Assembly: GCA_050942895.1 (NCBI GenBank)
Contig: JBMNOE010000002.1
Coordinates: forward strand, 124,001 to 188,000
Direction: 5' to 3'
DNA length: 64,000 nt
Origin: JBNRMR01 sp050942895
GTDB lineage: Bacteria; Bacillota; Clostridia; Christensenellales; UBA1750
This document shows positions 7,076 to 15,689 of this stretch, piece after piece. How positions within the stretch are numbered: position 1 is the stretch's first letter; every line of letters starts with the position of its first letter. Under the pieces are notes generated by a model that made no database searches, was not told the origin of the DNA, and saw only the letters and a list, made by a program, of their open reading frames with translations. Made by a program: the position numbers and the translations under genes.

Positions 7076-7993
7076 TCATTCGTCCTCGCCAAAGCCGATG
7101 GTGCGCGAAATAATATAAAGCGGGCGGTTCATGACCTCCTCATATATGCGCCCTATGTATTCCCCAAGCACATACATGCTCACCATCAAAACCCCCGTAG
7201 CAAGCAATATCGCCGCCACGATATAGCTTCCTTCGCTCAGCTTCGTAATCATGCATACGATGAGCAGCACCAGCCCCGCCAGCAGCGAAAGCACTCCCCC
7301 CGATAAAATAAACCTTATCGGCTTTGTTGAAAAGGAATATATCCCGTCGAAAGCCAGCTTCAGCATCTTCTTTAAAGGATATTTTGTCGTTCCCGCAAAG
7401 CGCTTCTGGCGCTCAAACTCATAAGGAACCTGCTTGAACCCCACCCAACTCACCATGCCCCGAAGGAAAGTGCCATGTTCATTCATTGATAAAATAGCGT
7501 CCTTCACATTACGGCCGATAAGCCTAAAGTCCCCTGTATCCGCGGGAATTTCTATGCCCGCCAGCATGTTCAGCACCCTGTAGAAGGCAAATGCGGTAAA
7601 CTTTTTAAAGACGCTCTCCCCTTCCCGGGATATCCGCTTGCCGTAAACCACGTCATAGCCTTCGCGCCACCTTTCCAGCATCCCCGGTATCACCTCCGGC
7701 GGATCCTGCAAATCAGCATCGATTATTACTACCGCATCTCCGCTCGCCTTTGAAAGCCCCGCCCTCACCGCCATCTGGTGACCGAAATTCTTTGCAAAGT
7801 CGATTATCTTCACATGCCCATCCCCCGCAGCCGCCTCCAAAAGCACATCCACCGTGCCATCGCGGGAACCGTCGTTGACGAATATCATCTCATAGTCCAT
7901 ATCCATCTCCGAAAGCACTGCGCTCAGCCGCTGATAGGTGTATGCGATTACTTCCTTTTCATTGTACATGGGCACCACAAGCGATAAAAGCAT
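7076..7993 (-). CDS. Membrane-anchored family 2 glycosyltransferase (DPM1/GtrB/YkcC type)
   Basis: The ATG at 7993 follows GAGAGGG and gives 305 residues; a TTG two codons earlier is less likely. Residues about 1-215 are a GT-A domain: VVPMYNEKEV, FVNDGSRDGT, then DADLQDPPEVIP carrying the metal-binding DxD. Two transmembrane segments follow (about 224-251 and 257-284). Enzymes of this shape move a sugar from a nucleotide donor to polyprenyl phosphate on the cytoplasmic face, supplying wall polymer or glycan modification. No flippase or acceptor enzyme gene is adjacent, so the sugar and final target cannot be named. Confidence 0.9.
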   Translation of the reverse strand: MLLSLVVPMYNEKEVIAYTYQRLSAVLSEMDMDYEMIFVNDGSRDGTVDVLLEAAAGDGHVKIIDFAKNFGHQMAVRAGLSKASGDAVVIIDADLQDPPEVIPGMLERWREGYDVVYGKRISREGESVFKKFTAFAFYRVLNMLAGIEIPADTGDFRLIGRNVKDAILSMNEHGTFLRGMVSWVGFKQVPYEFERQKRFAGTTKYPLKKMLKLAFDGIYSFSTKPIRFILSGGVLSLLAGLVLLIVCMITKLSEGSYIVAAILLATGVLMVSMYVLGEYIGRIYEEVMNRPLYIISRTIGFGEDE

Positions 7994-8065
7994 ATGCAAA
8001 CCCTCTCTTTTCTTTTACTTGCTAACGCATATAAAATACATACGGACAGAACCGACAACGGAAAA

Positions 8066-8425
8066 CTATTTTGAGTCATCCTCAATAAAACGTATTTCCC
8101 CGGGCAGCATCAGCCCCAACTGCTCCCGCGCGAAGCTTCTCACATAGTCATCCGTTTTCATGTAATTTAAAACTCTAAGCATCTCGTCATTAACCGCCTG
8201 TGCCTCCTCGATATCGCTCTTGAGAGCCTCCATCTCCGCCCGTTGCTTCGATATGCTCCCGTATTGGCTTAAAATCGACACCGCCCCTATAATTATCACA
8301 AACATGCATGCCAGAAAAAACGCCAGCCTCCTGTAGCGTCTTCTCCTGGCGCTATTACCGCTCGTCCTATTTTGGGGCACAAGCTTTAGATCCGCTTTTT
8401 CTCTTCCTTCGCCTGATTTGGCCAA
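8066..8425 (-). CDS. divIC: Septum formation initiator, DivIC/FtsB-like
   Basis: A TTG start at 8425 follows AGAGGT and gives 119 residues; the longer frame to 8503 has no ribosome site. The protein has a basic cytoplasmic N-terminus (ARRRRYRR), one membrane helix (about residues 35-54), a coiled coil (about 55-95) and a short outer domain with YVRSFAREQLGLMLPGE, the conserved DivIC/FtsB-type block. It would join FtsL and DivIB in the divisome. The position downstream of yabP and yabQ is the same as in Bacillus subtilis and supports the name. Confidence 0.88.
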   Translation of the reverse strand: MAKSGEGREKADLKLVPQNRTSGNSARRRRYRRLAFFLACMFVIIIGAVSILSQYGSISKQRAEMEALKSDIEEAQAVNDEMLRVLNYMKTDDYVRSFAREQLGLMLPGEIRFIEDDSK

Positions 8426-8539
8426 ATCAATACCTCTTTTGCAGAAGGAGCAATAATAACGGTTTATTATTACTGCTTTCCTGATGAATATAATATACCA
8501 CATTATAGTAATTTCTAAAAGGGTTCTTTATATCACTTC

Positions 8540-8908
8540 CTATTTGAGCATATTTTTCCCAAAAGAGGTAGACCTAAACCACTTCACCGCTCTTTTGAAA
8601 GCGCCGGAGATTTTTTCAGTCATAAAATTCACTATGGGTGTTACCGCCGATTTGAACAGCAGATACCCGGCGCCGAATCCCAGGGCCATGTACAGCCTGA
8701 TATCCCCGTCGTTTGCCAGCACGGATACGATGAGTATTATCGCCCCGGCCAGCATCCAAAACGAAATATCCGCCGCCGCGGTTATCAGCAGCCCCCTGCC
8801 CGCAGCCGATCGCACAATTCCCATAAGATCGTAAACAAGGCCTATGGCAAGGCCTCCGTATATACATGCAAGAAAAACCGGCCACTGGCCTACCGATTCA
8901 AACAACAT
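8540..8908 (-). CDS. yabQ: Spore cortex biosynthesis protein YabQ
   Basis: The ATG at 8908 lies 4 bp after the yabP stop and gives 122 residues starting MLFESVGQWPVFLAC. It has three to four hydrophobic segments (about 9-30, 40-62 and 66-85) and the YabQ pattern in which GLVYDLMGIVRS follows the first helix. YabQ is an outer-forespore membrane protein needed for cortex formation, made in the mother cell under sigma-E. The longer open frame running back into yabP is out of phase with that gene and is not used. Confidence 0.88.
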   Translation of the reverse strand: MLFESVGQWPVFLACIYGGLAIGLVYDLMGIVRSAAGRGLLITAAADISFWMLAGAIILIVSVLANDGDIRLYMALGFGAGYLLFKSAVTPIVNFMTEKISGAFKRAVKWFRSTSFGKNMLK

Positions 8909-8912
8909 GGCC

Positions 8913-9209
8913 TTACTTAAACAGCCTGGACAGCATCCCGCCCTTGCCGGATGGGGAGTCGATATCGTCATATTCAATGGCGTAGATGAAGCCGTCCACC
9001 ACCAGCAGCCCTTCCTCAAGGTTAAGCTTGGATATATGCAGATTCTGTCCGCTCAGTATTATCGCCCCGGACGACGTTATCATTACCACCTGTTCGTCGT
9101 TAAAGCTTTCCACGTCCTGTACGCCGCTGAAAACCGCCCTTTCGCGGTTGTCCAAGGCGACAGTGTGCTTTACCGGCCTGATGGCGCTCTGTTCGATCTC
9201 TTTGTTCAT
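8913..9209 (-). CDS. yabP: Sporulation protein YabP
   Basis: The 98-residue product has the YabP/YqfC fold signature: a beta-rich domain with ENRERAVFSGVQDVESFND-like text and the hydrophobic ILSGQNLHISKLNLEEGLL block. YabP is a mother-cell protein active with YabQ in spore envelope assembly. AGGAGGT stands 6 bp upstream of the ATG. It heads the yabP-yabQ-divIC operon. In Bacillus this gene is under sigma-E; a few sigma-E-like bases are present upstream but not clearly enough to call. Confidence 0.9.
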   Translation of the reverse strand: MNKEIEQSAIRPVKHTVALDNRERAVFSGVQDVESFNDEQVVMITSSGAIILSGQNLHISKLNLEEGLLVVDGFIYAIEYDDIDSPSGKGGMLSRLFK

Positions 9210-9270
9210 GAGCCTACCTCCTTTTACACAAACATATTCACTCCCCCCGGGGAATATTACATCCGCTCCC

Positions 9271-9308
9271 TTGCATTTCTTCTTGATTTCTGTTACTATT
9301 AACGTAAC
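9271..9308 (+). promoter_or_regulatory. Candidate promoter with operator dyad for the MntR/DtxR-type regulator
   Basis: GTTAC and GTAAC (9292-9296 and 9304-9308) form a 17-bp dyad that overlaps a weak -10 (TACTAT, 9294-9299) lying 17 bp after TTGCAT. It sits 28 bp before the regulator's ATG, so autoregulation is plausible. Confidence 0.4.
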
Positions 9309-9336
9309 AAATAATTACGAACGCCGGTGATATAAA

Positions 9337-9708
9337 ATGAAAATTAAGGAGTCAGCAGAGAACTATTTGGAAGCCATTTACATGCTCAAAAAGAAAAACG
9401 GGCAAGTCCGCTCGATAGACGTAGCCACTCATCTGCAGTTTTCAAAGCCAAGCATCAGCTATGCCATGAAGCGCTTTCGCGAGGACGGCTACATCACCAT
9501 GGACAAGGGCGGTCTCATCTCCCTTACTGAAAAGGGCACGGAGGTCGCCGAGCGGGTGTATGAACGCCACAGCCTCCTGAGCAAGTACCTGATAAGCCTC
9601 GGGGTGAGCGAGGAAACCGCCATCGAGGACGCCTGCAGGATGGAACATGTGATAAGCGAGGAAACATTTGAAAAGATGAAGGCCAGCGCCGCAATGCGCA
9701 ATCTGTAG
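9337..9708 (+). CDS. Metal-dependent transcriptional regulator, DtxR/MntR family
   Basis: The 123-residue protein has an N-terminal winged helix (SAENYLEAIYMLKKKNGQVRS, then SKPSISYAMKRF as recognition helix) and the metal-binding and dimerisation helices with ERHSLLSKYL and CRMEHVISEETFEKM. His and Glu/Cys ligands of the MntR type (E..H, C..E..H) are present. The C-terminal SH3-like domain of DtxR is missing, which matches MntR. Manganese or iron homeostasis genes are the expected targets, but none is adjacent. A terminator follows at 9757. Confidence 0.9.
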   Translation: MKIKESAENYLEAIYMLKKKNGQVRSIDVATHLQFSKPSISYAMKRFREDGYITMDKGGLISLTEKGTEVAERVYERHSLLSKYLISLGVSEETAIEDACRMEHVISEETFEKMKASAAMRNL

Positions 9709-9756
9709 AAAAAAGATAGCATTATATATTATATAAAGAAATACTAAAGAAAGAAG

Positions 9757-9797
9757 AGCCCCGGGCGAAGTATATTCACCGGGGCTTTTTATTTTTG
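9757..9797 (+). terminator. Intrinsic terminator after the MntR/DtxR gene
   Basis: An 8-bp GC-rich stem (9757-9764 with 9779-9786) is followed by a T-rich run. Confidence 0.9.
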
Positions 9798-9890
9798 CAG
9801 CACCACAGGATATATGCGCCTTTTGCAAAACATAAAAGAAAAAGAAGCTCGTTCTCGTTAAAACAAGCTTCTTCCGGCCAAAGTTTTCGC

Positions 9891-9928
9891 AGGCCATCGG
9901 GGACTTGTCTCCCCCGCGCCCTGATTAA
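9891..9928 (-). other. Decayed tRNA-Lys 3' fragment, possible old attachment site
   Basis: By hand alignment 31 of 38 bases match the 3' half of the tRNA-Lys gene at 12298-12335, in the same orientation. The acceptor 3' strand and the anticodon 3' strand are intact, while the T-arm is altered. A tRNA 3' fragment in direct repeat with an intact tRNA is typical of integration at the tRNA 3' end. The decay suggests an old event; a degenerate tRNA duplication is the alternative. Confidence 0.5.
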
Positions 9929-10213
9929 AATTTATAAAATTTAGTTTCTTCGTTGCCTAAAGGCTGCCATCTGCTATGGATTTGCATATGATTGCATTTT
10001 CACACTTCATATAGCTGCGCATATGTGCGTGGGGCGAATTGGCGCACTTCAACTGGCAGTCATGGGGTGCGCGCTGTATTCGTCCGAGGCAAAAAGACAT
10101 CTCTCTTTCAAGAAACTGCCATGCAAAGGCTGTCTTCGGCGCGGCAGTAAGCATACCTCTTTTTTGTTTCACAGCATCTTCAGGTATGCTCTCTTACATT
10201 TTATTTCAAAATG

Positions 10214-10222
10214 TGGTATAAT
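10214..10222 (+). promoter_or_regulatory. Extended -10 promoter element upstream of the CarD-family gene
   Basis: TGGTATAAT is an extended -10 motif with no clear -35. A start near 10229 would leave a 5' leader of about 165 nt. The area 9929-10387 has no supported gene; it holds a 9-bp inverted repeat (10150-10158 with 10182-10190). Confidence 0.4.
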
Positions 10223-10393
10223 AGTATTACGGCGTGTAGTTTTTGCAGGCGTAGATCCAGTTGTATGAACTGCGCTCTTTTTCTTATTTACCATTCTAGA
10301 TTGCGTGCTCTGGTTTAAAAACGTCCAGCAAGCATTGCGCAAAAACATTGCCGAAAACACCACATCCGGTATAAGACAAAAGGGAAGTTGGAG

Positions 10394-10939
10394 GTGAAAA
10401 AAATATTTAAGATCGGAGATTTAATTGTTTATGGTGGCACCGGCGTTTGCCGGGTAACAGATATTTCAGTATGCGACATTTCGGGAAAATATGAAGACCA
10501 ACTGTTCTACACATTCCGTCCATTATGTCAGGATTGCATTATTTCCATTCCGGTAAATACCACAAAGGTTTTTATGCGGCCAATCATATCAAAGGATGAA
10601 GCGAACCGGCTAATCGATATGATACCGACGATTCAAGCAGAGGCTTACCACAACCCTATATCAAATGAGCTAATCAAGCATTATGAGACATTGCTAAATA
10701 CCCACGATTGCATGGAGCTTATTGAGCTTGTTATGTCCCTTTATGCAAAGAAGCAATATATGAAAGAGAATAACCGTAAATTTGGAGCGGTAGACTCGCG
10801 GTTTATGAAACGGGCGGAGGAATCGCTTTTTGGGGAATTTGCCGCTGCTCTTGAAATTCCGAAGGAGAGCGTGCCGGCCTATATTGCAGAGCGCATAGGC
10901 GAAGAAACAGGACTCGATTTAAATGAATCTGTAAAATAA
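10394..10939 (+). CDS. CarD-family transcriptional regulator
   Basis: The N-terminal 60 residues (FKIGDLIVYGGTGVCRVTDI) are the CarD/CdnL/TRCF RNA-polymerase-interacting domain, a Tudor-like fold that binds the beta subunit. Residues about 75-180 are a helical domain expected to contact promoter DNA upstream of -10. The GTG at 10394 is chosen because AGGGAA stands 7 bp upstream; a TTG at 10388 is an alternative. The gene is alone in a gene-poor stretch flanked by tRNA-Lys sequence. Its base composition is visibly more AT-rich than its neighbours, so acquisition is possible. Targets are unknown. Confidence 0.88.
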   Translation: MKKIFKIGDLIVYGGTGVCRVTDISVCDISGKYEDQLFYTFRPLCQDCIISIPVNTTKVFMRPIISKDEANRLIDMIPTIQAEAYHNPISNELIKHYETLLNTHDCMELIELVMSLYAKKQYMKENNRKFGAVDSRFMKRAEESLFGEFAAALEIPKESVPAYIAERIGEETGLDLNESVK

Positions 10940-11108
10940 AAATACGGCCATTGCCAGCTTTTGGGTGCTTAATCGCCAGAGGATCATTTATGACCATGTT
11001 TCATTTCCATAAAAATGTAGCAAGAAGGAATTTCTTTTCTGTGAAATGCGCGGCCGATGTCAAAAAGCGCTCAGCCGGCGGCTGTAAATTAGTTTAGAAT
11101 TTAATCAT

Positions 11109-11136
11109 AACCCCCCTCACTTTGAAGGGGGGTTTT
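11109..11136 (+). terminator. Intrinsic terminator downstream of the CarD-family gene
   Basis: An 8-bp stem of AACCCCCC with GGGGGGTT (11109-11116 and 11127-11134) leads into TTTT. It lies about 170 bp after the CarD stop. Confidence 0.8.
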
Positions 11137-12188
11137 ATCTATATCTATAAGCGTTATTCGATATTGTAAATTGTCAGCTTTGCGGACCAAGTATATGACC
11201 ATGTATAAGAACATCCATTGATTTAAGCAATACCCCATAGCGCAGAGCATACACCCCGCCCCATGCTAACCATTAAGATAAGCGATAGTGCAGCATATGC
11301 ATACTGTTGAAGAATGCGCCAAGGCACCAAATACGGTTCTTATGCAGCGCTTGAAAGATATGCGCTGAATATCATATGAAGTTTTGCCGCCTGTTTTACT
11401 CAACCTTTGTGCTGCGCCTTATGATAGCAAAAGCCCTTTCACAACACCGAAAGCAGAAAGCCTTGGCAAGATAAAGCAACGCCGAAAACCCCCGGGGTAT
11501 GGCGCAAGAATATTGGCATCAGGCCTGCGATCATATCAAGTCATATGCATATATATGGGGGGGATTTGATCAAGCGCAAACGCCGTGTTCTAGTTACATG
11601 GTGGCTGTCCTAAACATTGGTAATGCGCCGATGATGCTTTCCATCGTTTCTCATATTAACGTCGTTTCCAGCCTGGAAGAAACGATACGGGCCAATAGAG
11701 CGGCACTCACCATTATGGAGCGTGATAGGACTGCGAAATGATGCTGACCTTCATACGTTACTGTACGGTGGCTAACGCATATTAGGACTATTTTTCCGAC
11801 AGAGGCTTTAGCGAGGGAAGACTTTACGGTATATCTTGCAGACCCTGCTCTTAAATCCATTGATATAGCTCCTAATAAAGCGGCGCGGTATTTCTTATAT
11901 TCAAGCGCATAGATTACATTGGGCAATGATTTAAAGATAGTGACCAAGTTGGACCGTAATGTTGCCGACAGAATAAAGCGGAAAGTCAAATGTTCGTTTG
12001 GAGGGCCTTTCATAGCGCGGCTTTAACCGCCATTCTTTGATTGATGTGCTTTCGGCAGGAGTGAGACGGCTATAGCCCCATGGAGGGCCTGACAGCGCCG
12101 ATGCCGCCGGAAAGGCTGACTGCTGGCGGGGATGGGATTGATCCGATGCTTAGAGTGTTGCTTAACGCGCCATAAAGAAAGATAAAAA

Positions 12189-12216
12189 AATAAGGCTGCC
12201 ATGCGGCGGCCTTATT
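12189..12216 (-). terminator. Bidirectional terminator downstream of tRNA-Lys
   Basis: A 12-bp stem (12189-12200 with 12205-12216, one G-T pair) has T-rich sequence on both strands. It lies about 78 bp after the tRNA 3' end. Confidence 0.8.
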
Positions 12217-12293
12217 TTTCTTTTCGTTTGACATCGATTCCGAAAACACCGTTGACGAAAATGAAATGGGGTGAGTTCGGATTTGAAATGCTA

Positions 12294-12369
12294 TGGTAGG
12301 CCATCGGGGACTCGAACCCCGGACGCCCTGATTAAGAGTCAGGTGCTCTACCAACTGAGCTAATGACCC
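12294..12369 (-). tRNA. tRNA-Lys (anticodon CTT)
   Basis: The 76-nt minus-strand sequence folds as a full cloverleaf: acceptor stem 12363-12369 with 12298-12304 (allowing two G-T pairs), D-arm GCTC/GAGC, anticodon stem CCTGA/TCAGG around a CTCTTAA loop, a 5-nt variable loop and T-arm CGGGG/CCCCG with TTCGAGT. The 3' CCA is encoded. CTT reads AAG lysine codons. A decayed copy of the 3' half lies at 9891-9928. Confidence 0.97.
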
Positions 12370-12602
12370 GCATACTTGGGACTGCGGCAGTGAATTTAGG
12401 CCGTGCATAGCCGTTTTAAGGGCATATGCATCTTCTTTCAGATTGCGCTGAAACCCTCCGGCCTCAAGTCACTGATTAGTATTATATCCAGTCTTTTACG
12501 CCTTGTCAACCCTAAATGAAAAAAAGACGTAAAAAAACATGCTGTAAAATGCAGAACAAAACAGAGGGCAACCCCCGGTGCAGATCGGCAGGACAGCAGG
12601 AG

Positions 12603-13040
12603 TTAAATCATGTAGTCCTCACAACCGCCCAACACCCGGCTGTCAAGCATGTCCTGCAAAGTGACGCTGTCCAGATATTCGTTTATAACTTTGCTCAGGC
12701 CCTGCCAAACGGGCAGCGTGGCGCAGTCGCCGCTCCTTACGCATTTAACCGGATCATTCTCCAGGCAGGCCACCGGCGCAAGGCTGCCCTCCATTATCCT
12801 GAGTATGTCGCCCACGGTGTATTCGGCAGGCGGCTTGCTCAGCCGATATCCCCCCTGAAACCCGCGGCTGGCCCGCAAGATGCCGGCCTTGTTCAGTGAA
12901 GGAACTATCTGCTCCAAATATTTTTTTGAAACTCCCTGTCTTTCGGCTATGTCCTTAAGAGCGATATAGCCCTCGCTTTGGTTTTGCCCCAAGTCATAAA
13001 GCATCCTCAGCGCATATCTTCCTTTTGTCGATATCTTCAT
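12603..13040 (-). CDS. Rrf2-family transcriptional regulator, IscR-like
   Basis: The ATG at 13040 follows GAGGTG and gives 145 residues starting MKISTKGRYALRMLYDL, the standard Rrf2 opening; the longer frame to 13100 is not needed. A winged helix (about residues 1-70) is followed by a cysteine loop with Cys92, Cys100 and Cys106 in the region where IscR ligates a [2Fe-2S] cluster. Spacing (7 and 5) differs slightly from E. coli IscR (5 and 5). The protein likely senses iron-sulfur status or redox. No isc/suf genes follow it here. Confidence 0.9.
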   Translation of the reverse strand: MKISTKGRYALRMLYDLGQNQSEGYIALKDIAERQGVSKKYLEQIVPSLNKAGILRASRGFQGGYRLSKPPAEYTVGDILRIMEGSLAPVACLENDPVKCVRSGDCATLPVWQGLSKVINEYLDSVTLQDMLDSRVLGGCEDYMI

Positions 13041-13120
13041 TTTAGCACCTCGCTGTACCAAGATGATAACATATATCCGTGCGGCTTTCAATATCACCAT
13101 TTATTTGCTGCTGTCCATTT

Positions 13121-13858
13121 TCACTCATAGCTGAAATATTCGTTTGCAAGCATCACCGAAACGCGATCTGCCTCATCATGCCTGAAGTGCTTCTTTGCAA
13201 ACATGGAGTAATATTCCTTTCTGGTCACGATTATGTGATCGGCCAGCGCAATATCCAGCACATTCAAAGCCTGCTTAAGGCTGTTTGTGGCTTCGACATC
13301 CTCCTTGGACGGCACAGTCACACCGGAGGGATGATTGTGGGTGAGAATCACCGCAGCGGCGCCGTTCCTTATGGCAATTTCCGCAATGTTTCTGGCATAC
13401 AGCGGCGCTTGAGCAAAGTTCCCCCGTTGAATTATCTGGGCTCGTATCAGCTTCATGTCCGCCCCCAGGGAGAGCACTGCCACGCATTCTGTGCGCTCTG
13501 AGCCAATCAGCCGCATGCAAAATCTTCCCGCTGTGGCGGAGCTGCTCATTTTTTCCGCAAAAAAGTCCTCGTGCTTTAGATCCACATAGCGGACGCTCTC
13601 CTCCACCAGCTTTATCAGGGTGGCCGTGTTCGCACCCACGCCCTTGGCTCTTATGAGTTGGCCGTAGTCTGCCTGCAGCACTCCTCTCAGGCTTCCAAAC
13701 TCCCTTATCAGGCTGTGAGCCAGGGGATTAACATCCCTTTGTGGTATTGAATACATCAATATAAGCTCCAGCACCTCGTGCTCGCTGAAGTTATCAAGTC
13801 CTTCGTTGCGGAATCTGTTTTTAAGGCGCTCTCTATGTCCTTTGTGAATGTTTTCCAT
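13121..13858 (-). CDS. radC: RadC family JAMM/MPN-domain protein
   Basis: The product of 245 residues begins MENIHKGHRERLKNRF; GGGTGA before the ATG at 13858 favours this start over one at 13870. Residues about 1-100 hold a helix-hairpin-helix-like region (AKGVGANTATLI) and about 110-235 the JAMM metalloprotease-like domain with the metal-binding HNHPSG followed by PSKEDVEAT. RadC proteins were linked to DNA repair but the activity is unproven; many sit near sporulation or division genes. Nothing unusual is seen except proximity to the 72-bp repeats. Confidence 0.92.
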   Translation of the reverse strand: MENIHKGHRERLKNRFRNEGLDNFSEHEVLELILMYSIPQRDVNPLAHSLIREFGSLRGVLQADYGQLIRAKGVGANTATLIKLVEESVRYVDLKHEDFFAEKMSSSATAGRFCMRLIGSERTECVAVLSLGADMKLIRAQIIQRGNFAQAPLYARNIAEIAIRNGAAAVILTHNHPSGVTVPSKEDVEATNSLKQALNVLDIALADHIIVTRKEYYSMFAKKHFRHDEADRVSVMLANEYFSYE

Positions 13859-13928
13859 TGCTTCACCCATTAGTATTCTATCAAAAAACGGCGCAGATGC
13901 AAGCACCCGCGCCGTATGCAGTTGGTTT

Positions 13929-14085
13929 TTATTTTTCCATGTTTGTCGGCGGCCTTTCCTGCGGGCCCGCCTACCCGCGCTTCCTGCGCAAATGCTAAAC
14001 TTATTTTTCCATGTTTGTCGACGGCCTTCCCTGCAGGCCCGCCTACCCGCGTTTCCTGCGCAAATGCTAAGCTTATTTTTCCATG
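13929..14085. repeat. 72-bp tandem repeat copying the stop-codon end of the DUF4340 gene
   Basis: Two units of 72 bp begin at 13929 and 14001, and the start of a third (13 bp identical) coincides with the last codons of the DUF4340 gene at 14073. The two complete units differ at a handful of positions. Each carries the inverted GC-rich core GGGCCCGCCTACCCGCG-type sequence that recurs in other intergenic regions. The unit length is a multiple of three, and each copy reproduces the gene's final Met-Glu-Lys-stop sequence on the minus strand. Confidence 0.85.
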
Positions 14086-15689
14086 CCGTCGATGGCGGTG
14101 AGAATATTGGCCACCTTTTCCTTGCTCATGAAGAAATAGTAGTCTTCCGAGATGGTGGTTTTAACAGCATAATACAGTGACTTATACGGCACGTAGCTTA
14201 CCACAAAATCCTCCCAGTTTTGCTCATCCAGATATCGGAACGTGATCTTGCAGTATTCCGCGCCCTCGCTCAAGCCCTCTCTGTTCAACTTGCCGTCCTG
14301 GTCCAAGGGCAGCGCGCCCTCAACCGTTACGCCGATTATTGCCTGATACATGGTCCTGAACGCCTTTTCATCCTGAGCAACTCCGTTTATATAGTAGCTG
14401 TAAAGATAGTCCGTCTCCCCGTTGGACAAAAGCTTCACTTTGCCTTCTTCGTCATACTGAAGCTCCCGGTCGGTCACCATGTTAAATGTCTTTCCGTTTA
14501 TTTCAACATCCAAGCCTTTAAGGTCAACGATATTAACAAGGGATGCGAATATGGACGAAAACGTGAACGCCTTTGCATCCAGCACCTGTTGGGCATATGA
14601 TGCGGCTATTGTGAACACATCGCCGGGTATCTGGGGAGACCAGGCAAAGTAATCAGAGCTGGAATACTTGCTTCCTATCAGCAGCTCAAGGGCGGCGCCA
14701 TCGGTATCCTCCAGATAAAGCCTCGCGGGTTTGTCCTCCGGTGAGAGGCCGTATTGGGATAGATCATCCGCCGGGCCGATATAGCTTTTTATTGCTATGC
14801 TTCCCATGGAGGAGATGAATGTGGATAGATATTCCGTGTCGGCGTCCACAGTATAGGGCTTGCTTAAATGCCAGTTTGCAAGGCCGGGGGAACGCGCTCC
14901 CTCCTCATAGGGCTTAATCTCAATAACGCCGCTGCTGTTTTCCACCACCAGCAAAGCCGGAGACTCAACGTCGGGCATCGTCAGCGACGAGCTCTTTCTC
15001 ATAGTGGTGTAGTCAGAGGTCATGTAGTTGCCCACGTTCGCCCACACCAGAAATATTTCGTCCCTGCCTTCGGCCATAAAGTACCATGTGTTCGCCGTGG
15101 GCGATTTGCTGCCCAGGTAATATGTTCCCTCCTCGCCATCGGTATAGCTCACTTTTGCAGTGGCAAGAGGCGGCTCAAAGCCGAACTCCGCCTTGCGGGA
15201 ACTGTTATCCTCCACAGTGTCCTCTGTGGTAAGGGCCGCAAACACATAGAGTATGGAGCCGGCGCTGGTCTGGTTCAGGGGGAAGTCCGGGTCGCTCTCG
15301 ACATATATCTGCCCCTCGGCGTCCATAATATAAACCGTCGTCTTGCCATCATGGCTTAACTCCACCCTGGAAACATCATCTTTCACCCTCTGGGACAATG
15401 TCACCGGCCGCTTATTGTCAACTATCTCTGTGGGCTCCTCCGGCCCGGGCATAAGAGCCTGGGCAAGGAAGAAGATACCCACCCCAAGGGCGCAGATGAT
15501 CAAAGCTATCAGCAGCACTTTGCCCCTGTTGGTTTTCTTGATCTCTTTGTCGCCCCGCAGATCCTTTGACGAAGCCAGACGATACACCGGATCGCCGCTT
15601 TCGGTTTCGTTTTTTACATCATCTTTTATATCGCTTTTTATGTCGTTGTCAAGTTCGCCTTCTTCGGCGCGCCTGTTCTCCTCGTTCAT
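14073..15689 (-). CDS. DUF4340 domain protein of a Gld-type ABC operon
   Basis: The 538-residue protein has an acidic cytoplasmic N-terminus (about 1-48), one membrane helix (about 49-70) and a large external region. Two DUF4340 segments appear: residues about 95-270, with text like YYLGSKSPTANTWYFMAEG, and a second at about 270-460. DUF4340 proteins always travel with GldG-type and ABC-2 genes and are thought to be extracytoplasmic subunits of an exporter of unknown substrate. The ATG follows directly on the stop of the GldG-like gene (stop at 15690). Function beyond the association is not established. Confidence 0.85.
   Translation of the reverse strand: MNEENRRAEEGELDNDIKSDIKDDVKNETESGDPVYRLASSKDLRGDKEIKKTNRGKVLLIALIICALGVGIFFLAQALMPGPEEPTEIVDNKRPVTLSQRVKDDVSRVELSHDGKTTVYIMDAEGQIYVESDPDFPLNQTSAGSILYVFAALTTEDTVEDNSSRKAEFGFEPPLATAKVSYTDGEEGTYYLGSKSPTANTWYFMAEGRDEIFLVWANVGNYMTSDYTTMRKSSSLTMPDVESPALLVVENSSGVIEIKPYEEGARSPGLANWHLSKPYTVDADTEYLSTFISSMGSIAIKSYIGPADDLSQYGLSPEDKPARLYLEDTDGAALELLIGSKYSSSDYFAWSPQIPGDVFTIAASYAQQVLDAKAFTFSSIFASLVNIVDLKGLDVEINGKTFNMVTDRELQYDEEGKVKLLSNGETDYLYSYYINGVAQDEKAFRTMYQAIIGVTVEGALPLDQDGKLNREGLSEGAEYCKITFRYLDEQNWEDFVVSYVPYKSLYYAVKTTISEDYYFFMSKEKVANILTAIDGMEK

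Larger units (their letters stand above)
10940..12293. other. Gene-poor stretch without a supported gene
   Basis: Open frames here (for example 11384-11569, 11499-11741 and, on minus, 11651-12013) are short, lack ribosome sites and match nothing I recognise. A few runs, such as TVYLADPALKSIDIAP on plus near 11824, look like coding remnants broken by stops. The only clear elements are a terminator at 11109-11136 and a bidirectional hairpin at 12189-12216. I read it as decayed DNA, possibly the remains of a mobile element. Confidence 0.6.

Noticed and set aside
7076..7993. Glycosyltransferase as part of a wall polysaccharide cluster
   Set aside because: Neighbours are an aminopeptidase and sporulation genes; no polymer genes are present.
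11651..12013. Possible gene in the gene-poor stretch
   Set aside because: No ribosome site and no recognisable motif; the opposite strand shows broken coding-like runs, so it is more likely decayed DNA.
12070..12408. 112-codon minus-strand open frame
   Set aside because: It runs through the tRNA-Lys gene and its terminator.
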